From assembly GCA_009767595.1 (NCBI GenBank), contig VSDK01012688.1, forward strand, positions 415,968 to 479,967: a stretch of 64,000 bases of DNA. Reading direction: 5' to 3'. This document shows, in pieces, positions 27,201-42,200 of the stretch (the first letter of the stretch is position 1; each line of letters starts with the position of its first letter). The translations under genes were made by a program, and so were the position numbers. The DNA comes from Symbiodinium kawagutii (lineage: Eukaryota > Sar > Dinophyceae > Suessiales > Symbiodiniaceae). The notes beneath the pieces are model-generated. The model was not told the origin of the DNA and ran no database searches. It worked only from the letters and a program-made list of their open reading frames with translations.

Positions 27201-30200
27201 GTTAGACATTTATGGGAGCTGGGGTACCAGGGTCCCGCCCAAGCAACCGAAGAAAGGCTAGGTGAAGATCCTAGCAGTTCGAACATGGGAAGCTGCAACA
27301 TTTGTACGTGAACAGCTGTAGCAGGGGCCACCAGCTTACTTCGGCTCACGAGTCGAAGTAGCGTTCGGAGCTTGCGACAGGACTGATCTTCAGATGGCTG
27401 AGACCATCTTAGTGAGAAGAGCTAGATACATCGGATCAGATGTTGGAGAGCTTTCAAACATTCGTGTGTACATACTGACATGGACATTCTGAAATTCCAT
27501 TTGACCATTGCGTTTCCAGGCACCCAGAACAATGAGCTCTTCGGAGTCTGATTGAACTCTAATCCATCTTTATCATGTTTGATTACAGTGGTGATCATGC
27601 CCGTTTGCTGGTTGCAATCATCGGCCAATCAGCACGTTTGGTGATAAACCCAGAGGCTCAACATGGATCGCTGAAGGTGACAGGTCATGCATAGAGGTGA
27701 GAGGCCTCCCACCCATCAACAACTTGGTGCTACCTGAAACTCACCGAAACAACGACTTCTCTCCGGGTCACAACGAGATTCCCAAGAATTCATTGGTTGA
27801 CGACCTTACTGAGAGATGTTGAGGGATCAGCTGAATGCTTCAGGTCATTGAAAGTAAGCTGAAGGAGATCTCGACACAGTGGGTGCGTCCCTCAGGATTT
27901 GCTGAGTCGAAACCAGAGCATTCTTCGTAGTCAAAATGCACTGGGAAACAAGGCAAGCATGGCAAGGAAGGGAACGCCTGTAGACAAGTGTGTGGTGAAT
28001 GCAGTTCTTTTCGGTCGATCGAACCTCGTTTTTGCTGTTGAAAAAAATGCAAGATTGCATACCAGCCTTTTTTTCTGTATACATGTGCGTAAGAAAAACA
28101 CACACACGATATGTATATTCCCAGGCATACGTATATCATACACATGTTTACGTGGGCAGCTGCAGGCGCAGGGGAGAGAGCGCCCCAGCAGGCCCTTTGA
28201 CCCGCCTAGGAAGCCATGATGTTCGACTTCGGCACCTGGAAATCCCGTGACTATCCCTGCGTGCTGACGGGTGCGAAGGTGGGCGAGACACAAGAGGCCT
28301 TGGAGGAGACCATGATGAATCTCAACACCATGAACGTCGCTCAGAACTCGTGGCCAGGGAGCTTGTCATTGCTGGCTGTTGAGCTAAAGAGCCAGGGGTA
28401 TCCCTGAAGTCTTCAAATAGATTGTAGATAGTCCAAGACAAAAATCGTGGTCCACTTATCCATGTCCAAAGATGCAGATGCACCACGTGTTTCTCAGTTG
28501 ATTTGCTACTCTGAGTGGTCAATGATTCCACCATTGTGGACTTTCCCAGTGGATACCAGTTGGTTTAGAAGGTGATGATGAGCCACTAGCACTTCTTCGG
28601 GCTATCCCTACTGGTCTCCACGCGCACGGGGCTGTAACGCACAAGGGAAGATCCCAACTCTGTCAATATAGATGTTTGGATGGTCACTATTACTTCTGCT
28701 ATCACCCTCCTTTTGGTACTTCTTTTTCTTATTCTTAGGCCACTTTGGCTAGCATTTTTGTTCTATAGAGATTCCTGCATCATTTTAATCAGTATTGTTG
28801 TTAGTGATATTATGCTTGTGTGATTGACCTTATTGAACAAATGGATGGCAAGCCAAAACCTGGGAACTGAGACCCGACTCCGAGGCACAGCGTCACTCCA
28901 TCCCCTTCAAAGAAGAGCTCAACGGCTTGCTATCGACGCTGTCAGATACCGGTGATACCATTGAGCGTTGGTTCAAGGCTCCCGTGGTTGCTGCAGCTGT
29001 GGCGGGGCACAACAGGAGCCACAGCTAGGGCATTGGCACTGAGCCCTTCACCCCAGCGTTGATGTGGTGGTTTCGGCATGGGCAATCGCAGATTAAAACT
29101 GTTGGTTTCACTCATGAACAGTTTCCCAACAGTTGATTTGAAAACAGTTGGCTCAGATTTTTTTCAAATGAGAAAGCCTGGTTGGGCTTCAAGGTCTCAG
29201 GATCCTTCAGTTTTAAAGAACAAAGCAATAGGGGAACCTGGAGAAAGCTTTGAGATAACTTTGGTGCTTGGAGCTTTAAGATTGAGGGTTGGCTTCCGAC
29301 CATGGTGGCCTGGCAGTAAAGATTATTGGCCCAGTGGTTGTGCAGCCATGAGGGTGTTCCAAGTCAACAGGCAACCATCCATTGGCTGAAGCGCTAAGTG
29401 GCTATGTTGGCTGGGCATCCATGGGCATCCATGGGTATCCGGTCAATCCATGGCTTGGTCATGCGCCAAAGTTATGTTCAATCTCAACTGCTGAGCAAAC
29501 AGAAAGCATCAATCAGGGCTTGTTTGCTTGATGGTTATGAGGAAGTCGATCAGCTTGGGTAGCTGGGTAGAGCTGAGATGATGGAGCCTCCGTTACTAGC
29601 CCGCTGGCATGGGCCACAATTCAGAACCACGAATACCATCCAAAGTGTACGGACGAAAATCCCAAACAGTAGTTGAAAGCCGGTTACATGCGCCCCAAAG
29701 TGCACATTTGAAGTGCGATGTTGTTTTCATTGCTTCGCAAAGTTGCAGTTTTGTCACAGTGCCAGCGTGTACAGCTGTATGTATGTGTGAGGTACTGCTT
29801 CCCACATGAGCAATGTCCAGTGGTTGACTAGTAAGTTGACTAGGCTATGATCACGGCTTTGGGAATGTAAATCCCAGGGTTAGCTTGGTTGAACGGCTAC
29901 ATCACAGCTGATCGCAGGTGCAGCAGATGTGGACATCCTTGGAGTCTGTCTTCACCGGTGGAGACATTGCGAAAGCCATGCCCATGGAGGATCGGTTTTG
30001 GGTGTCCACAAATGGGGGCTGGTTCCTGCAGTTCTTCTGCAGTTCTTCGCGGTGTTTCGAATGAACCACAACAAACATGACTCGAGCCTTTTGGGATGGT
30101 TTGAGATGGTTTGTTTGGATGGTTTGTGATGGTTTGGGACTGCAGTTTGGAGACCTAAACAAGTGTACGTCCGCAAGCTGTGAACCCGAAGGCTGGAGGT

Positions 30201-33200
30201 TTCCACACTAAACATGACACTTGAGAACTAGATGGTTGGCGGTCTTGCTGGACACCTCCCCAGCAAAACCAAGCTTTTTGGAATGATTCTTGCGTTTGTG
30301 CCCATGCTACTCTTGACAGTCTCTCTACTATTTACCCCGTTGATTTTCAGCTTTTGAGAATTTGACTGATTCAATTTTGACGCGGCATTACTTCCCCACC
30401 CTTCCGTGGGTAAATCTCGAGATATTACTAGGATTTATAGGCTCACCTGCATGCCACCTCACAGTTGATTCTACCTTTGATTGGCTTCACATGTCTTACA
30501 CGAGGGACTTGAATGCCGGAGCAGACAGTTCTTGCTTCTTGTTACTTTGCCGACAGGCAAAGAAGTTCCAACAGATTGACAAGGATTGGCAAAAGATCAT
30601 GCAGTCACTTGACAGTTGATGGACTTGCATTTCGCCATGAGCGCAGTCTGGATGTATGCAGTTGATAAGAAGAAAGCATCATTTGCGGACACGTTCTTTT
30701 TGTATGTATTTTTTTGTCATCAATCGCGGGGATTTCCTATAAAACTTGCCATCAGGTACTTCTAAACCAGCAATTTCAGATTCACGAGCTCATGGTTGTT
30801 GAAGATGATTCTAGACCAGAGTGCCGCCTCATTTTGTTTGGGTCATTTCTTATGAAAAAGCAGCAATTCCCTCGGGAAACATCTCCAAAATGAACAGAGA
30901 ATCCTCTACATGTTGGGATGTTCAGGTTCCCACTAATTTTTTTCTGTTTCGGTTGGCATTGACGCAGATCTGTACATGTTGCTCGAGTAGAGCTTGAGAA
31001 GACTTGGAGAATGTCTGATTTTGACAAGAGATCAGACTTTCTGACTCGACAAATCTCAGGAAGTCTGCTGACACCAAGTACGTGGTTCCCTGCTGTCAGC
31101 CTCTTGCCTGCGATTTGTTTAAGATGTGGTGCTTTGCAAAGTTTGCGCTGCAAAGCCTGTGATGATGATATGTCGAACTGGGGCCGTACAGGCTCGTGTG
31201 TTGACCTTCAAACCTACCAGAAATGCCACCGGGCCTCCAACTGAGGAACGACATGCTGAAGCAGATGCTCCCAATCCTTGCGGAGGGCTTGGAGAAGTGC
31301 CAAAAGTCACTGGAAAGCTACCTGGAAGGCAAGCGAAACAAATTCCCGTCACTTGGCTGAGTAACATCCATCGGCGGGGAGGAGCTAACATGATTTGTCT
31401 TGGATGGTACATGATGGTGCCCATCAGATATTGACAGTTCCCATGTGTGGCATAGCTTGGGGTGTAGTTGCGTGTCAGCTCCTTTCGTCACGGATGTTCA
31501 CAGAATGTGTTCGCATTGTCAGTTTTGCAGTTGGAATCCGACCCGTGTCTGTGAGAACTCCAAAGCATATTGAAGTACAGCAACGCATCAAGAATGGGCA
31601 TGTGGACAGAATGAAGCTAATTATTGATGCTCAAAACCCTGTGAAACCTCTTGAATAGTGGGATGCACCCGTCCACCGCTAACAGTGTTTGTGGTGCCTT
31701 GCCACCTTGGCACCCCCAATGGTACTACCCTCATTGATACCATGATCATGTCACCGGAAAACATCATTTGTGGAAAGGCACAGCGTTTCTGGAAGGGCAG
31801 AGCATCGACAGAAAGTGTCATTTCTGTTTTTAAAATTAATAATTCAATTGATTTGATGTTTTTTTCAAATCGGGGTACCCCCGAAATTTTCCAATATTAA
31901 TCATTTAGAGACATAAACCAAGCATTTTTGTTGGGTCCCTTTGGCTTGAGAACCCCCCATAAAGCTAGTATATCCCCTCTGTCCAACCTCCCATAATAGG
32001 GATTAACAAATGGCTGTTTCTCAAAATAGGGAACCCCCAACAAATGGTTGGTTTATTGATATCAATGGCTTATATCGGATGATTTAGGGGTACCCCCATT
32101 TCAAGAAATCACCGAATGTGTCAAAGAACAGCCCCGAGGCGATTCTACTTCACCTCAGATCCCGTGCTGCTGAAGATCCTGTCCCAGGGCAGTGACCCTG
32201 AGAGTATCCAAGAGGAGTCGAGGGTTTGGGGGCTTCGGTGCACTTGCCAAGGTTCAGGGCACGTCCAAGGATTTTCTGGTTGGTGGTTTGAATCATTTTT
32301 TTTTTTGGTTGGGGGACCTGTTCCGCATAGCTGCTCAGGTCCACGCAGGCGAAAAGGTGCGAAAAGGTGGTTTTAAACATTCTTTATTTTCCCGACTGAT
32401 TATTAACAAATGGTTGGTTGACTAATATTTTTCAGATGGGGTGAAACCACCAACCAGTAATTTTCATTTTGAGGTCAACGTGCCGATTGTTATCTTGAAT
32501 GATCCAACAGCAACTGTGTCATTTGGATGGCTCTGCTGGTGCTACCGTGGCTGATCTGAGTTGAACTTCTTTAGTGTGTCACAGCCACTCACTCAACTGG
32601 CACGGCCAACCCGTGTCCTGGCATTTCACCCAAGTGGACTTAGTATCACCCTTTGTTTGTAATGGTTGCTTAAGAGCTATTTCCAGAAGCTATTTCCAGT
32701 TCACAGGTCACATGAAACGCTGTAGATAAGTATATGGGCCAATAATCTCGTGAACCAACAATCAATAGTTGATTAACATCGTGCTTCATATCAATCATAT
32801 TGACTAACCTCACTAATCATTCTATTTCATTGTTTATCATCTTCTACATTAATTGTTGATGAGTCATTGATCACCGTTCTTGCCCAATATTGACCATTAT
32901 TAGCACATACGTTTTTTTCACCGAGGTACCTAACACACATTTCACCAACATTAACGGTGTTATGAGCAACCATTAATATCAATATTTCCATATGTACGAG
33001 CACATTACCTGGTATTGAACGATCCATTATCAAATCATGATTTAAGGTACCAGGCAATTGCCCTCATGCAGTAATCAGAGTAAGAAACCTGCTTGGTAGT
33101 ATTAGCAAGCATGATTTCACCAACCAGGTTTTTGTTCTTGCAACACCTCACCGCTGCGACAACAGGACTTTGAGAAGCTGTTTGATGCCATCAACAGGGT

Positions 33201-36200
33201 GGGGCCCCCGGTCCACTTGTTGGGTAACTTCGTATCAAGAAGTGAGGGCCATGGCGGCTTCAGATGGTGATCAGGATGAAGCCATGGTCACAATGGCAGT
33301 AAGGCCGTAAGTAATTACCTGAATGGGCATATGGGTGTTTCTCAAAATAGGGGTACCCCCAAGTCATCCTTTAATAGTCATTTATAATGATAAATCAACC
33401 ATTTTTGGGGTCCCCTATTTTGAGAAACCACCATATCAAAATTGGGTAGGTGAACATTCCAACAACTGCTGGTTGGATGATTGATGTGAACAAAAGGGGT
33501 ACAACGTGCTGACCCGGACACATTGCCCACATATTTGCTGGTTCATTGAGATCTTCATGACTATATCACTCTATATGTCATAAAGATGTCATTGTTCATT
33601 GATTCTTTCTATGAACTTTACCAGTAATGTGCAACACTATGACTACAGCTATTCATTTGTGTCACTATCGATAACTATTGTGATTGGTTTCCAGTACTAT
33701 CCAATGACATCATTGTCACTATTCATTTACATAAGTACGATTGTCTTAGCTGTCCATTTGTGGCAGCATGACTGTTGATTAGCAACGTTTACCTGTGCTA
33801 CCCAGGAGTGATGCCCCACTCTAACCTTACCCCACCAGGAACCAGATGAAACCAGTTCCCATTCCAGGAGCGACCTGTGATCCTGGTCAATGATGCTGAA
33901 TAGTGATGAACAATGCTTAATAGTGACTAATCGCGGTCAATGCTGGTTGATGACGATTAAGTTGTTTAAGATCTGATAATGGTGAAGACTAGGGGATCAT
34001 GACCAACTACTACGACAGGAAATGCAACACATGTTGATCGTGTTAATAGCATCGGCAAAAGCAGCAGATCGTTTTTATACTCAAAACTGCGGCATGACGC
34101 GCTGCAAAGATAGGCCATGGATTTGGAATCGAGAAGGCCTACATGTATTCCTCAGAAGTATCTCCATGTTGATGTACGCGTAGACATTTTCTGAATTTCG
34201 GAACAATCTGAAGATGATCATCTAAGCAAAAGCAGAATGACGCCCTGCAAAAGGGCGCAATCTAAGGTCATGGCAGCTCTTGGCAAATGCTTCATAGGCA
34301 TCTAGGGTAGCCTCAGCCTTCAAAGTCAGTCTGATTCATTAATCCGCGCTTTCTTAGGTCCAGTTCGACAAGGTCGACAGGAAAAAGATTGCCGCTTGAC
34401 TGATGGATGGTCGGATTTTCCTCTGTGGAGCGTTTGTGAGACAACAGAGTCATGAAAGAGCCCTGATTCGCTTGGTCAGTTGGTTTTTGCCAGCTTTTGA
34501 TGCGAGATTAGCAGACTACCATACGCCAGTAGCCCTGGATCCAGTATTTTTTTGTGTTCCTGTTGATGTAGCTGTTGACGATGTTCCTGTTGCTGTTGAA
34601 GTCGCTACCGCTCCTCGTCTTCATTGTTTTCGACGACATGAACATCTAATGATGGCCTGTTGGTCATTCTGGAAGGTTCTGCGATCCGGTAGGTCGCCAT
34701 AGACCACAGGGGAATGCAACAACCTTGGCGAGACGGTTTATCCATGATGGTACGACCACAGCTTCCAACACAGCTTCGTTTCTTGTCAAGCCTGGTTCCA
34801 AGCCAGATATCTATCATGCATTACCATACCAAATTCAATGCCTCCTAGAAGAAAGTTCAGAGATTATATAGATTGTTAACCAGTTTTAGGATAGATTCAA
34901 CAGGTCGTTGGTCATCCCTGTACTCATTTTTGACCAGTCTGAACCAACATAAACCATTTATTCAGAACTATCAACCGTCAATTGACCATCAGCTAAGCAT
35001 TACTCATCAGTTCACCATCACTTGAACCATGAATTGAACAATTATCCCACATGGATTGAACAATTATCCACCATCAATTCACCACAATTATCCCACATGA
35101 CTTCACCACAAGTTGGAAGCCATTGCTTCACATTTGATTCACCTTCGCTCCTGCAGACTGCCGCCCAGGTCAAGATCATGGAGACGCATGGTCCGGTGCA
35201 AGAGGAGGTGGCACTGCAGCGCCTCGGTCAAACTCGGATGGTACGATACGACGGGTTGGTGAATGATACTTGTTAATTGTCCAATAACAATAAACCGATG
35301 ATGGAATTAAATGGTGAAATGGAATGGTGACAATGAAATAGCAATAGACTTGCAGTATTTTGTTATATGGTCAATGGTTGTAGTTATAATGATGGCTGAC
35401 AATGGTATTAAATGGTGAAATGCTGGTTCACAATTCACAATGGTCCATGTTTAATGGTTGAACTACTGGTCATATGAACCTGCAATATCATGTGAATGGA
35501 TGTTAATGGCCAATAATGTTATCTATGTTTATGATATGGTACCATATTACTGATCTTAAACATTGTCCTTTCACTAGACTGATTAGTGGTTGATAGTGCT
35601 GGTTCACATTGGTCATGCTGCTTCAGAAGGATAAAGAATGGTACAATACTTAATGGCACACTATACTGCTTGAAAATGGTTCATAATGAGACTGGATGAT
35701 GGTGGATGATGGGCTAGAGAAACTTTCATGTTTTGTTTTGGGGGGAGTTCCTGGTTTTGAGATTCCTCCAGAGTGAATTTGGTCAGTGTGCGAAGCTCTG
35801 TTTCAGAACAGGATGATTTTGATAGATTCTCGAAACACTGGCAGCTTGCTTCGGAGTCTTGACGTTGCTCGTCTCCTTCAGACTACATGTGGATCCTCCC
35901 TCCCCGTTGTTGAACTTCGTTAAACTTGCAGTGCGTCATTGGACTCGAGAAGATTTGCATCCTCTCTTGTTGCGTTCTTTGTGTGAGGTCGGCCTCCTGG
36001 GTTTTCAAAGTTATCACCGCTGCTCATGTTTCTGCACAACTAAGGGTGCCAGTACAGGCACAAGGCAACATCGAAGATTGGCTCCTTTCACTGGAGGCAT
36101 CCTGCGAGATGGTCACAGGGACATCGTCCATTTTGGAGAAAAGTAATGAAACACTTCGAGGCTTTGAGGTAGCTTACGTGTTGTTCACTATGAGGTGATA

Positions 36201-39200
36201 GTGAGCAGGCAGGTCATAACCAGTTTATGATCTTATTCCTTTTTGAGTGACCTTCCAGAAGGCTGGTCGGCTGAGGTCAGCGTTGCAGTTCAGTGACAAC
36301 GGATGAATTGGTGGCGCAATAGGTTGATTGTTTTGACAAGTTCAGTAAGACCAACGAAAACAGGGTAGAAACATCACAAAAGAACTAGAAGTTGGTCAAT
36401 CAGTATGGTTGCACTGTATTATTATGTGTATTATGATCGCATCAATCAGTATACTTGATTCGCATGTGGGATAAGACTTCCCTCTGGCTTGTCATAGTTC
36501 TTCTAAATTGCATAGTTTCAGCTCGGGATTGTCAGAAAGCAAGCGCCTATAGATTAGCTAACCAATACTGCAGACGTTGACCTTCATGATTCATGATCAT
36601 CTTTGTCCGATATCATGGCTGCTGATAACGATGGACATATTGGCAATGGGCAAATACCGGTACTGGACATCCTTCTGCAAAATAGCTACAAAATAATCGC
36701 ATTGGCAGATCACATCTCAAGGTGGCAGACGATTCTACCATCCTGTAGCGTGATGAGTCCCAGGCTCCGGGTCCCCAGTGTTCCCAGCGGCCGCAGCTAT
36801 CTTCATGGAAGCGCCAGGCTGAAATGCAGCGATCCGTGCGACGGGAATGCAACATTTGCTCCAGAGAATGCGGACAGGCGACCGAGATCCAAGAGAAGTC
36901 ATCCATGCCTCCTATTGGTAAACCCCAAATAAAACAGACCACCTTGGTATACCTTAGTAATAGGGGGAAAAGATTAGTGGTTGATTCTGGCATCTTCCTG
37001 CCATGTTATGAGTTCTGGCTTTCGTACCATCTCAGAAAGCTGCAGAATTTCAGCCCACGGTGCCTTCGGTTGGTGACAAGCAGCGATGTTCACCCAGCTT
37101 TAGTGGGCATGGTCCCTGATTTTTGGGTATAGTGGTTGAACTGAACCTTTTTAGCACCGTTTCTTGCCTGCTTGGCTTCCAAGCATGCTTCGGTCGGATA
37201 TTTTGCATTCCTGACACCCCCGAAACGAGTTTGTTGATTTTGTTGCTATTGGTACTTTCAAGGAAGAACTGTTGCACTTGAACCGCGCCACGAGGTGCTA
37301 GCAGCAGGCGGCACCACCATGTCTGACTTTGGAAAGAAGTGCATTGCGCAAGTATCGTTGCTGGGTCACTTGGAGTCAAAATTATTTCGATTTACGAGGT
37401 GCAGATGGAAATGAGCTACTTCTGTTCCCTTCAAAGACACCCATGATTGATCGCTATTCATTGGTTTTGGGTTGTACAGTATCAATCCTTGGTTTTGTCC
37501 ATCTTTACCTAGGGCGTTTAGGCTATGAAACTCAGCTGTTGTTTAGCTTTTCTTAGCTGTAACCTTCACTAAGCTACCATCACTGGAATCCCAAGATGTT
37601 CCCACCTTGACCAGCCAGTTTCAGATTGGTTGCCTTTGTCTTGCCTCTATCCACAACATACTAAACCGCAGAATTGAGAACTACAGCATGGTCCTCAAGG
37701 TTGTCTCTGAGCAGAACTTGGTTCCCACCAGCTGAGTGGTGATATCTTAGCACTGGACTCACCCAGCTTCATTGACAGGCTGCTTGGATGAACCGCTGCC
37801 TTGGATAAACCGCTGCTACCCTTCCCCTTGCTTCACCGGTGCCTAGGTATCCAGCTGATCTGGACCACAGACTTCCAGGATGCCTTGACTCGAATGGCCA
37901 GGGACAAGGATAAGAGCGTCATGAACGCCGCCAACCGGATGCTTGGAAGGGGCAGCTGCCAGATTTTTTCCGTGGGAAATTGGTAAATATGTGAAATGTG
38001 AAAAATGAGTCAATCAAGCTGTATACGTATATGTATGTATGCAATGTATGTAATAAAAGGCATGTTATACAAAGTGTATGTATCTTTGTATGCATGTGCA
38101 TATGGATGAATATAAGTTTGTATATTGCAATGTAAAGAACTTTATCAAGGTGAGAGCGGAAGTACATGTTGCACCCACATATGCTGAACTGTTTTTCCCT
38201 GAAGATGATCATGGTGGCATGGCGCGGACAACCCTTGTATATGTACACATGTGTACATATAATGTGTACATATATGCATTGGACAGGCATATTTATTTGC
38301 ATACATGCACACATACATCATACAAGCATCTACACGCGTCTATACGCTTGTGCAGTCATGTGGATAATAACAAACGACTCCCGAATCATTATTTACGCAT
38401 GTTTGGACATGAATATGTTTGTGCACATCATTGTCAACCATTATCATCCCTTATTATACCATTTGGAATGATTTATGATTATTATAATTATCATCAATCA
38501 TAATGTTTTTGGGGAAGGAGTAATTATGGTTATTATGATTATTATCAACCTTGCAACTCTCTTATGGTTATTAATATGGTCATTATTGTGGCAAGGACAT
38601 AGGAGTTCAATGCTTCACAAACATTTCAGCTATCTCCCTCTCCTGAAGCCGTTGAACCCACCCCCCGAGCCCAGGAAGTTCTCTCAGATGTTGACAGACC
38701 TTGTAGGCGAGCAGGGCTTTGGGAGATTTGCCGCCTTTGGTCCTTCAGAAGCTGTCTGGGACTTCACTAGTTTAAGTGACGAAAAGGGCTGGCTTAGCTG
38801 TAGAATCTTCCTGAAATGCACATTCTTTGCAAAATGTGCTTTTGTGCGCAGCACTGTACATCACAATCCCGGTAGTCCACATTTTCAGACATGTTCAGAC
38901 AGAAATTGCAAGATGTTTACATATGTGATACGACTTGATTTTAATGGCAATGTCATGAAACAGATTGTATTGTAATCATGTCATGTCGTGTCGTGTGATG
39001 GTAGGTCGTTTCCTGTGATGCGATGCCATGTCCAGTGCTGTCTGGATGCGTGGATCCACATGTATACACATGTAACGTGTGTATGTGTATACAATGCTAT
39101 ATGCATGCGCATACATACATCTATGTGTATGTATTTGTATATATATATATATATATCTACATTATATACATTAGGCCGCAGCGTACAGCTACAATATGCC

Positions 39201-42200
39201 TTGAGGGAAAAAAATATATACATATATATTTGCATAGTTGCAAAGACAAAAAGGCATCGCAGTCCTCGGCACTTCACTGGAAGTTGCAGCATCTGTCGTG
39301 CCAGCTATTTGCCTCACCAACTTGCCCTCGAAGATGGAGCGAACCAAGTTCGCCCGGGGCTCAGCGGATGGTTGTGATGCAAAGGGCACCGTAGCGTGGT
39401 TATACCGTACCATTGCGCAACCATATAAACCTTTATCTCAACCACCATGAAACATCAGTTTCTGCGGAACCACTTAGGCATGATGTTTTGATCATCTGTC
39501 AATCTCCAAAGACTAACCTGACAGATAGGGATCATATGAGTAAGAGATCATGTACATACCCAGCAGCTGATTTAAGCAACTAGACAAGTTAGATTTGATG
39601 ATCCAACCACATACATATCCAATGGATTGCTTTCTTTGTGACGTTGTTCATAATGCAATAGTACAGTATCTGATGCTGTTGCGACCGACCACAGATCTGG
39701 CGGGTACACAATTTGGCTTCCGCTGCAAAGATTTTGCGAACGTAAGCGAATTCGAAGCAAAACAGTTTGGATGGCCGGTCTTTGAATCTACTGGCATGAG
39801 CATTGCATGTTGATTTATGGTCAAAACACATTAACCTTGTTGATTGACAAGGCTTGGCACCAGCTGGGGCTCAAGCTCGGCTTGCCGAGGAAACTCTGGT
39901 CACTGTCCATGTCCATCAGAAGGACTTGTTCCTTGAGGTCTGGAAGAAGGCTGGACATTAGACGCGCAGCTTCAAGCAATCAGGGGATTGCCGTTGCGGG
40001 ATCTGGGGCAAAAAAAGTTTCGTGGGGCGAGTAAATTTGGTTTAGAAGCCAACTTGCAAGTTGATTTCAGCTAGGATGACAGGATGATTCATGGTGGATT
40101 GATCACCTGTCAAATGGATCCACCACCCAACCGATGTTTGACGTAGAAAACATCACCTTTCGTGCGCAGTAAGCCCTGCCGATGCATGCGCTGCTGGTGT
40201 GTTCAGCCATTTTGCGGATCTTGCTTTCCTGCGAGGCCCGTGAGGGGAAGGTGAAGGATGAGAATGACTTCGAGTGGCTGAAGCAAACAAGGCGGGCGGT
40301 CAGTTGGAGCACAATGAAAGACATGAGGAACCGCAAGGACCTGCACACAGATGACGGGGTGAGACTGGCTGCTCCTGCTGCTGCTGCTGCCGCCTGATTT
40401 CGAGGCTTTATTGGAAGCAGGAGACTGACCATGCGGTGGTTTCCATTGCCGTGTCTTGGAGGCAAAATTTGCACAGCAAGCCGAGCCATGGAGCAGCTTG
40501 GGGATTGGATCTCTTAAGTAGTCGATGGGGGGATTGATTCGACAGATGAACTGCAAGAACCCTCTGGAAACCTGGTAGTATCGTTCCATGCAACAAAACC
40601 AGGATAAGAGACATTGGCCACATTCAACTCACGAACAAGAAGCGAGTAGACCGACAGGATGGACAAAGGAAGAATGAGATGCATCATGATGCAGCGAGCC
40701 AAGAGCTCGACCCAAAAACGCAGCGAATGTGCAAGTGATTCGAACCACTTATGCTAGTCTCAATCGTACTCTCTCACTTCTTCCTGATAGACAGACATCG
40801 AAGTGTCATGATTTTTTTGCCTCCCGAATAGGCTCAGGGGCCCATACCAAGAACTCTGGATCAGAGTCCTGGGGGCTGAGGATGTGGATTTCGTCTACTC
40901 CTACGAGTACCTAGGCTGTAAGGAACGACTGGTCATCACCGCGCTGACGGATCGATGCTATGTGACGCAGTCACAGGCAGGGCCCGGGCGCAGCCACTGG
41001 GACTTGGTTAACTCGAAGCTCAGCTGGTTGTCCTCGCAGATGCGACCCAAGGCTCCCACCACAGATTTTAGCGAAGTTGCTGGGCCTTGGCTTGTGATGA
41101 CACCAGGTGTAGCGAAGTTGCTGGCCGCCTCAAAAGTGTCGCATTCCAAAATTTGTAGGTATTTGTAGAACCCGGAGATTTTCAAGGTATTTCTAAGCAT
41201 CAGTTTCTAGGACTTTCATTCCCGGATGGAGTATTTCATTTCCAGTATTTGGATACAATTTAATTTCTGAACCAATGGTTATGAATCCATGGAATCTATG
41301 AATCTAGTGTCTATGAAATCTATGGGATTTTTCTGAATCTATGAAATCTATGGGTTCTTTTCCGAACCTATGAAATCTATGGGTCATTTCTGCACCTATG
41401 GCATCTCTAGTTTTCACACATGCCATTTGGCCTTGGCGTTCACCAAGGGCATCACTGCCGCCAGGCCCTGGGCATGTTCTTCGGCGGGGCGCCAGCTGGA
41501 CCGGCGGGAACCGGCAAGACCGAAACCACCAAGGAGCGCCACGGGTGAAACAGAGCTGCTAAAGTATCGGTACATCATTCATCGAGTGTCATACAGGTTT
41601 TTTCATCAACCATCATGAATCATCATAAAAAGTCATTAACCATCATTAACCATCATTAATCATCATGAACCCATCATTGACCATCATTAATCATCATTAA
41701 TCATCATGAACCCATCATCAACCATCATTAATCATCATGAATCATCATGAACCCATCATTAACCATCATTAATCATCATTAATCATCATGAACCCATCAT
41801 TAACCATCATTAATCATCATTAATCATCATGAACCCATCATTAACCATCATTAACCATCATTAATCATCATGAACCCATCATTAACCATCATTAATCATC
41901 ATTAATCATCATGAACCCATCATTAACCATCATTAACCATCATTAATCATCATGAACCCATCATTAACCATCATTAATCATCATTAATCATCATTAATCA
42001 TCATTAACCATCATTAACCATCATTCATCATCATTAATTATCATGAACCCATCATTAACCATCATTAATCATCATGAACCCATCATTAACCATCATTAAT
42101 CATCATGAACCCATCATTAACCATCATTAATCATCATAAAATAATTATTAACCATCATTAACCATCATTAGCCAGCAACAACCAGGAGTAGCCACAGGTG

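Noticed and set aside
31137..31175. [11 protein letters not shown] as a dynein exon near 31150
   Set aside because: It does not fit the phase or the dynein order; exon 46 at 31060-31098 fits both.
41590..42175. CRISPR-like array
   Set aside because: Repeat words are contiguous without unique spacers, in a eukaryotic intron; it is a minisatellite.
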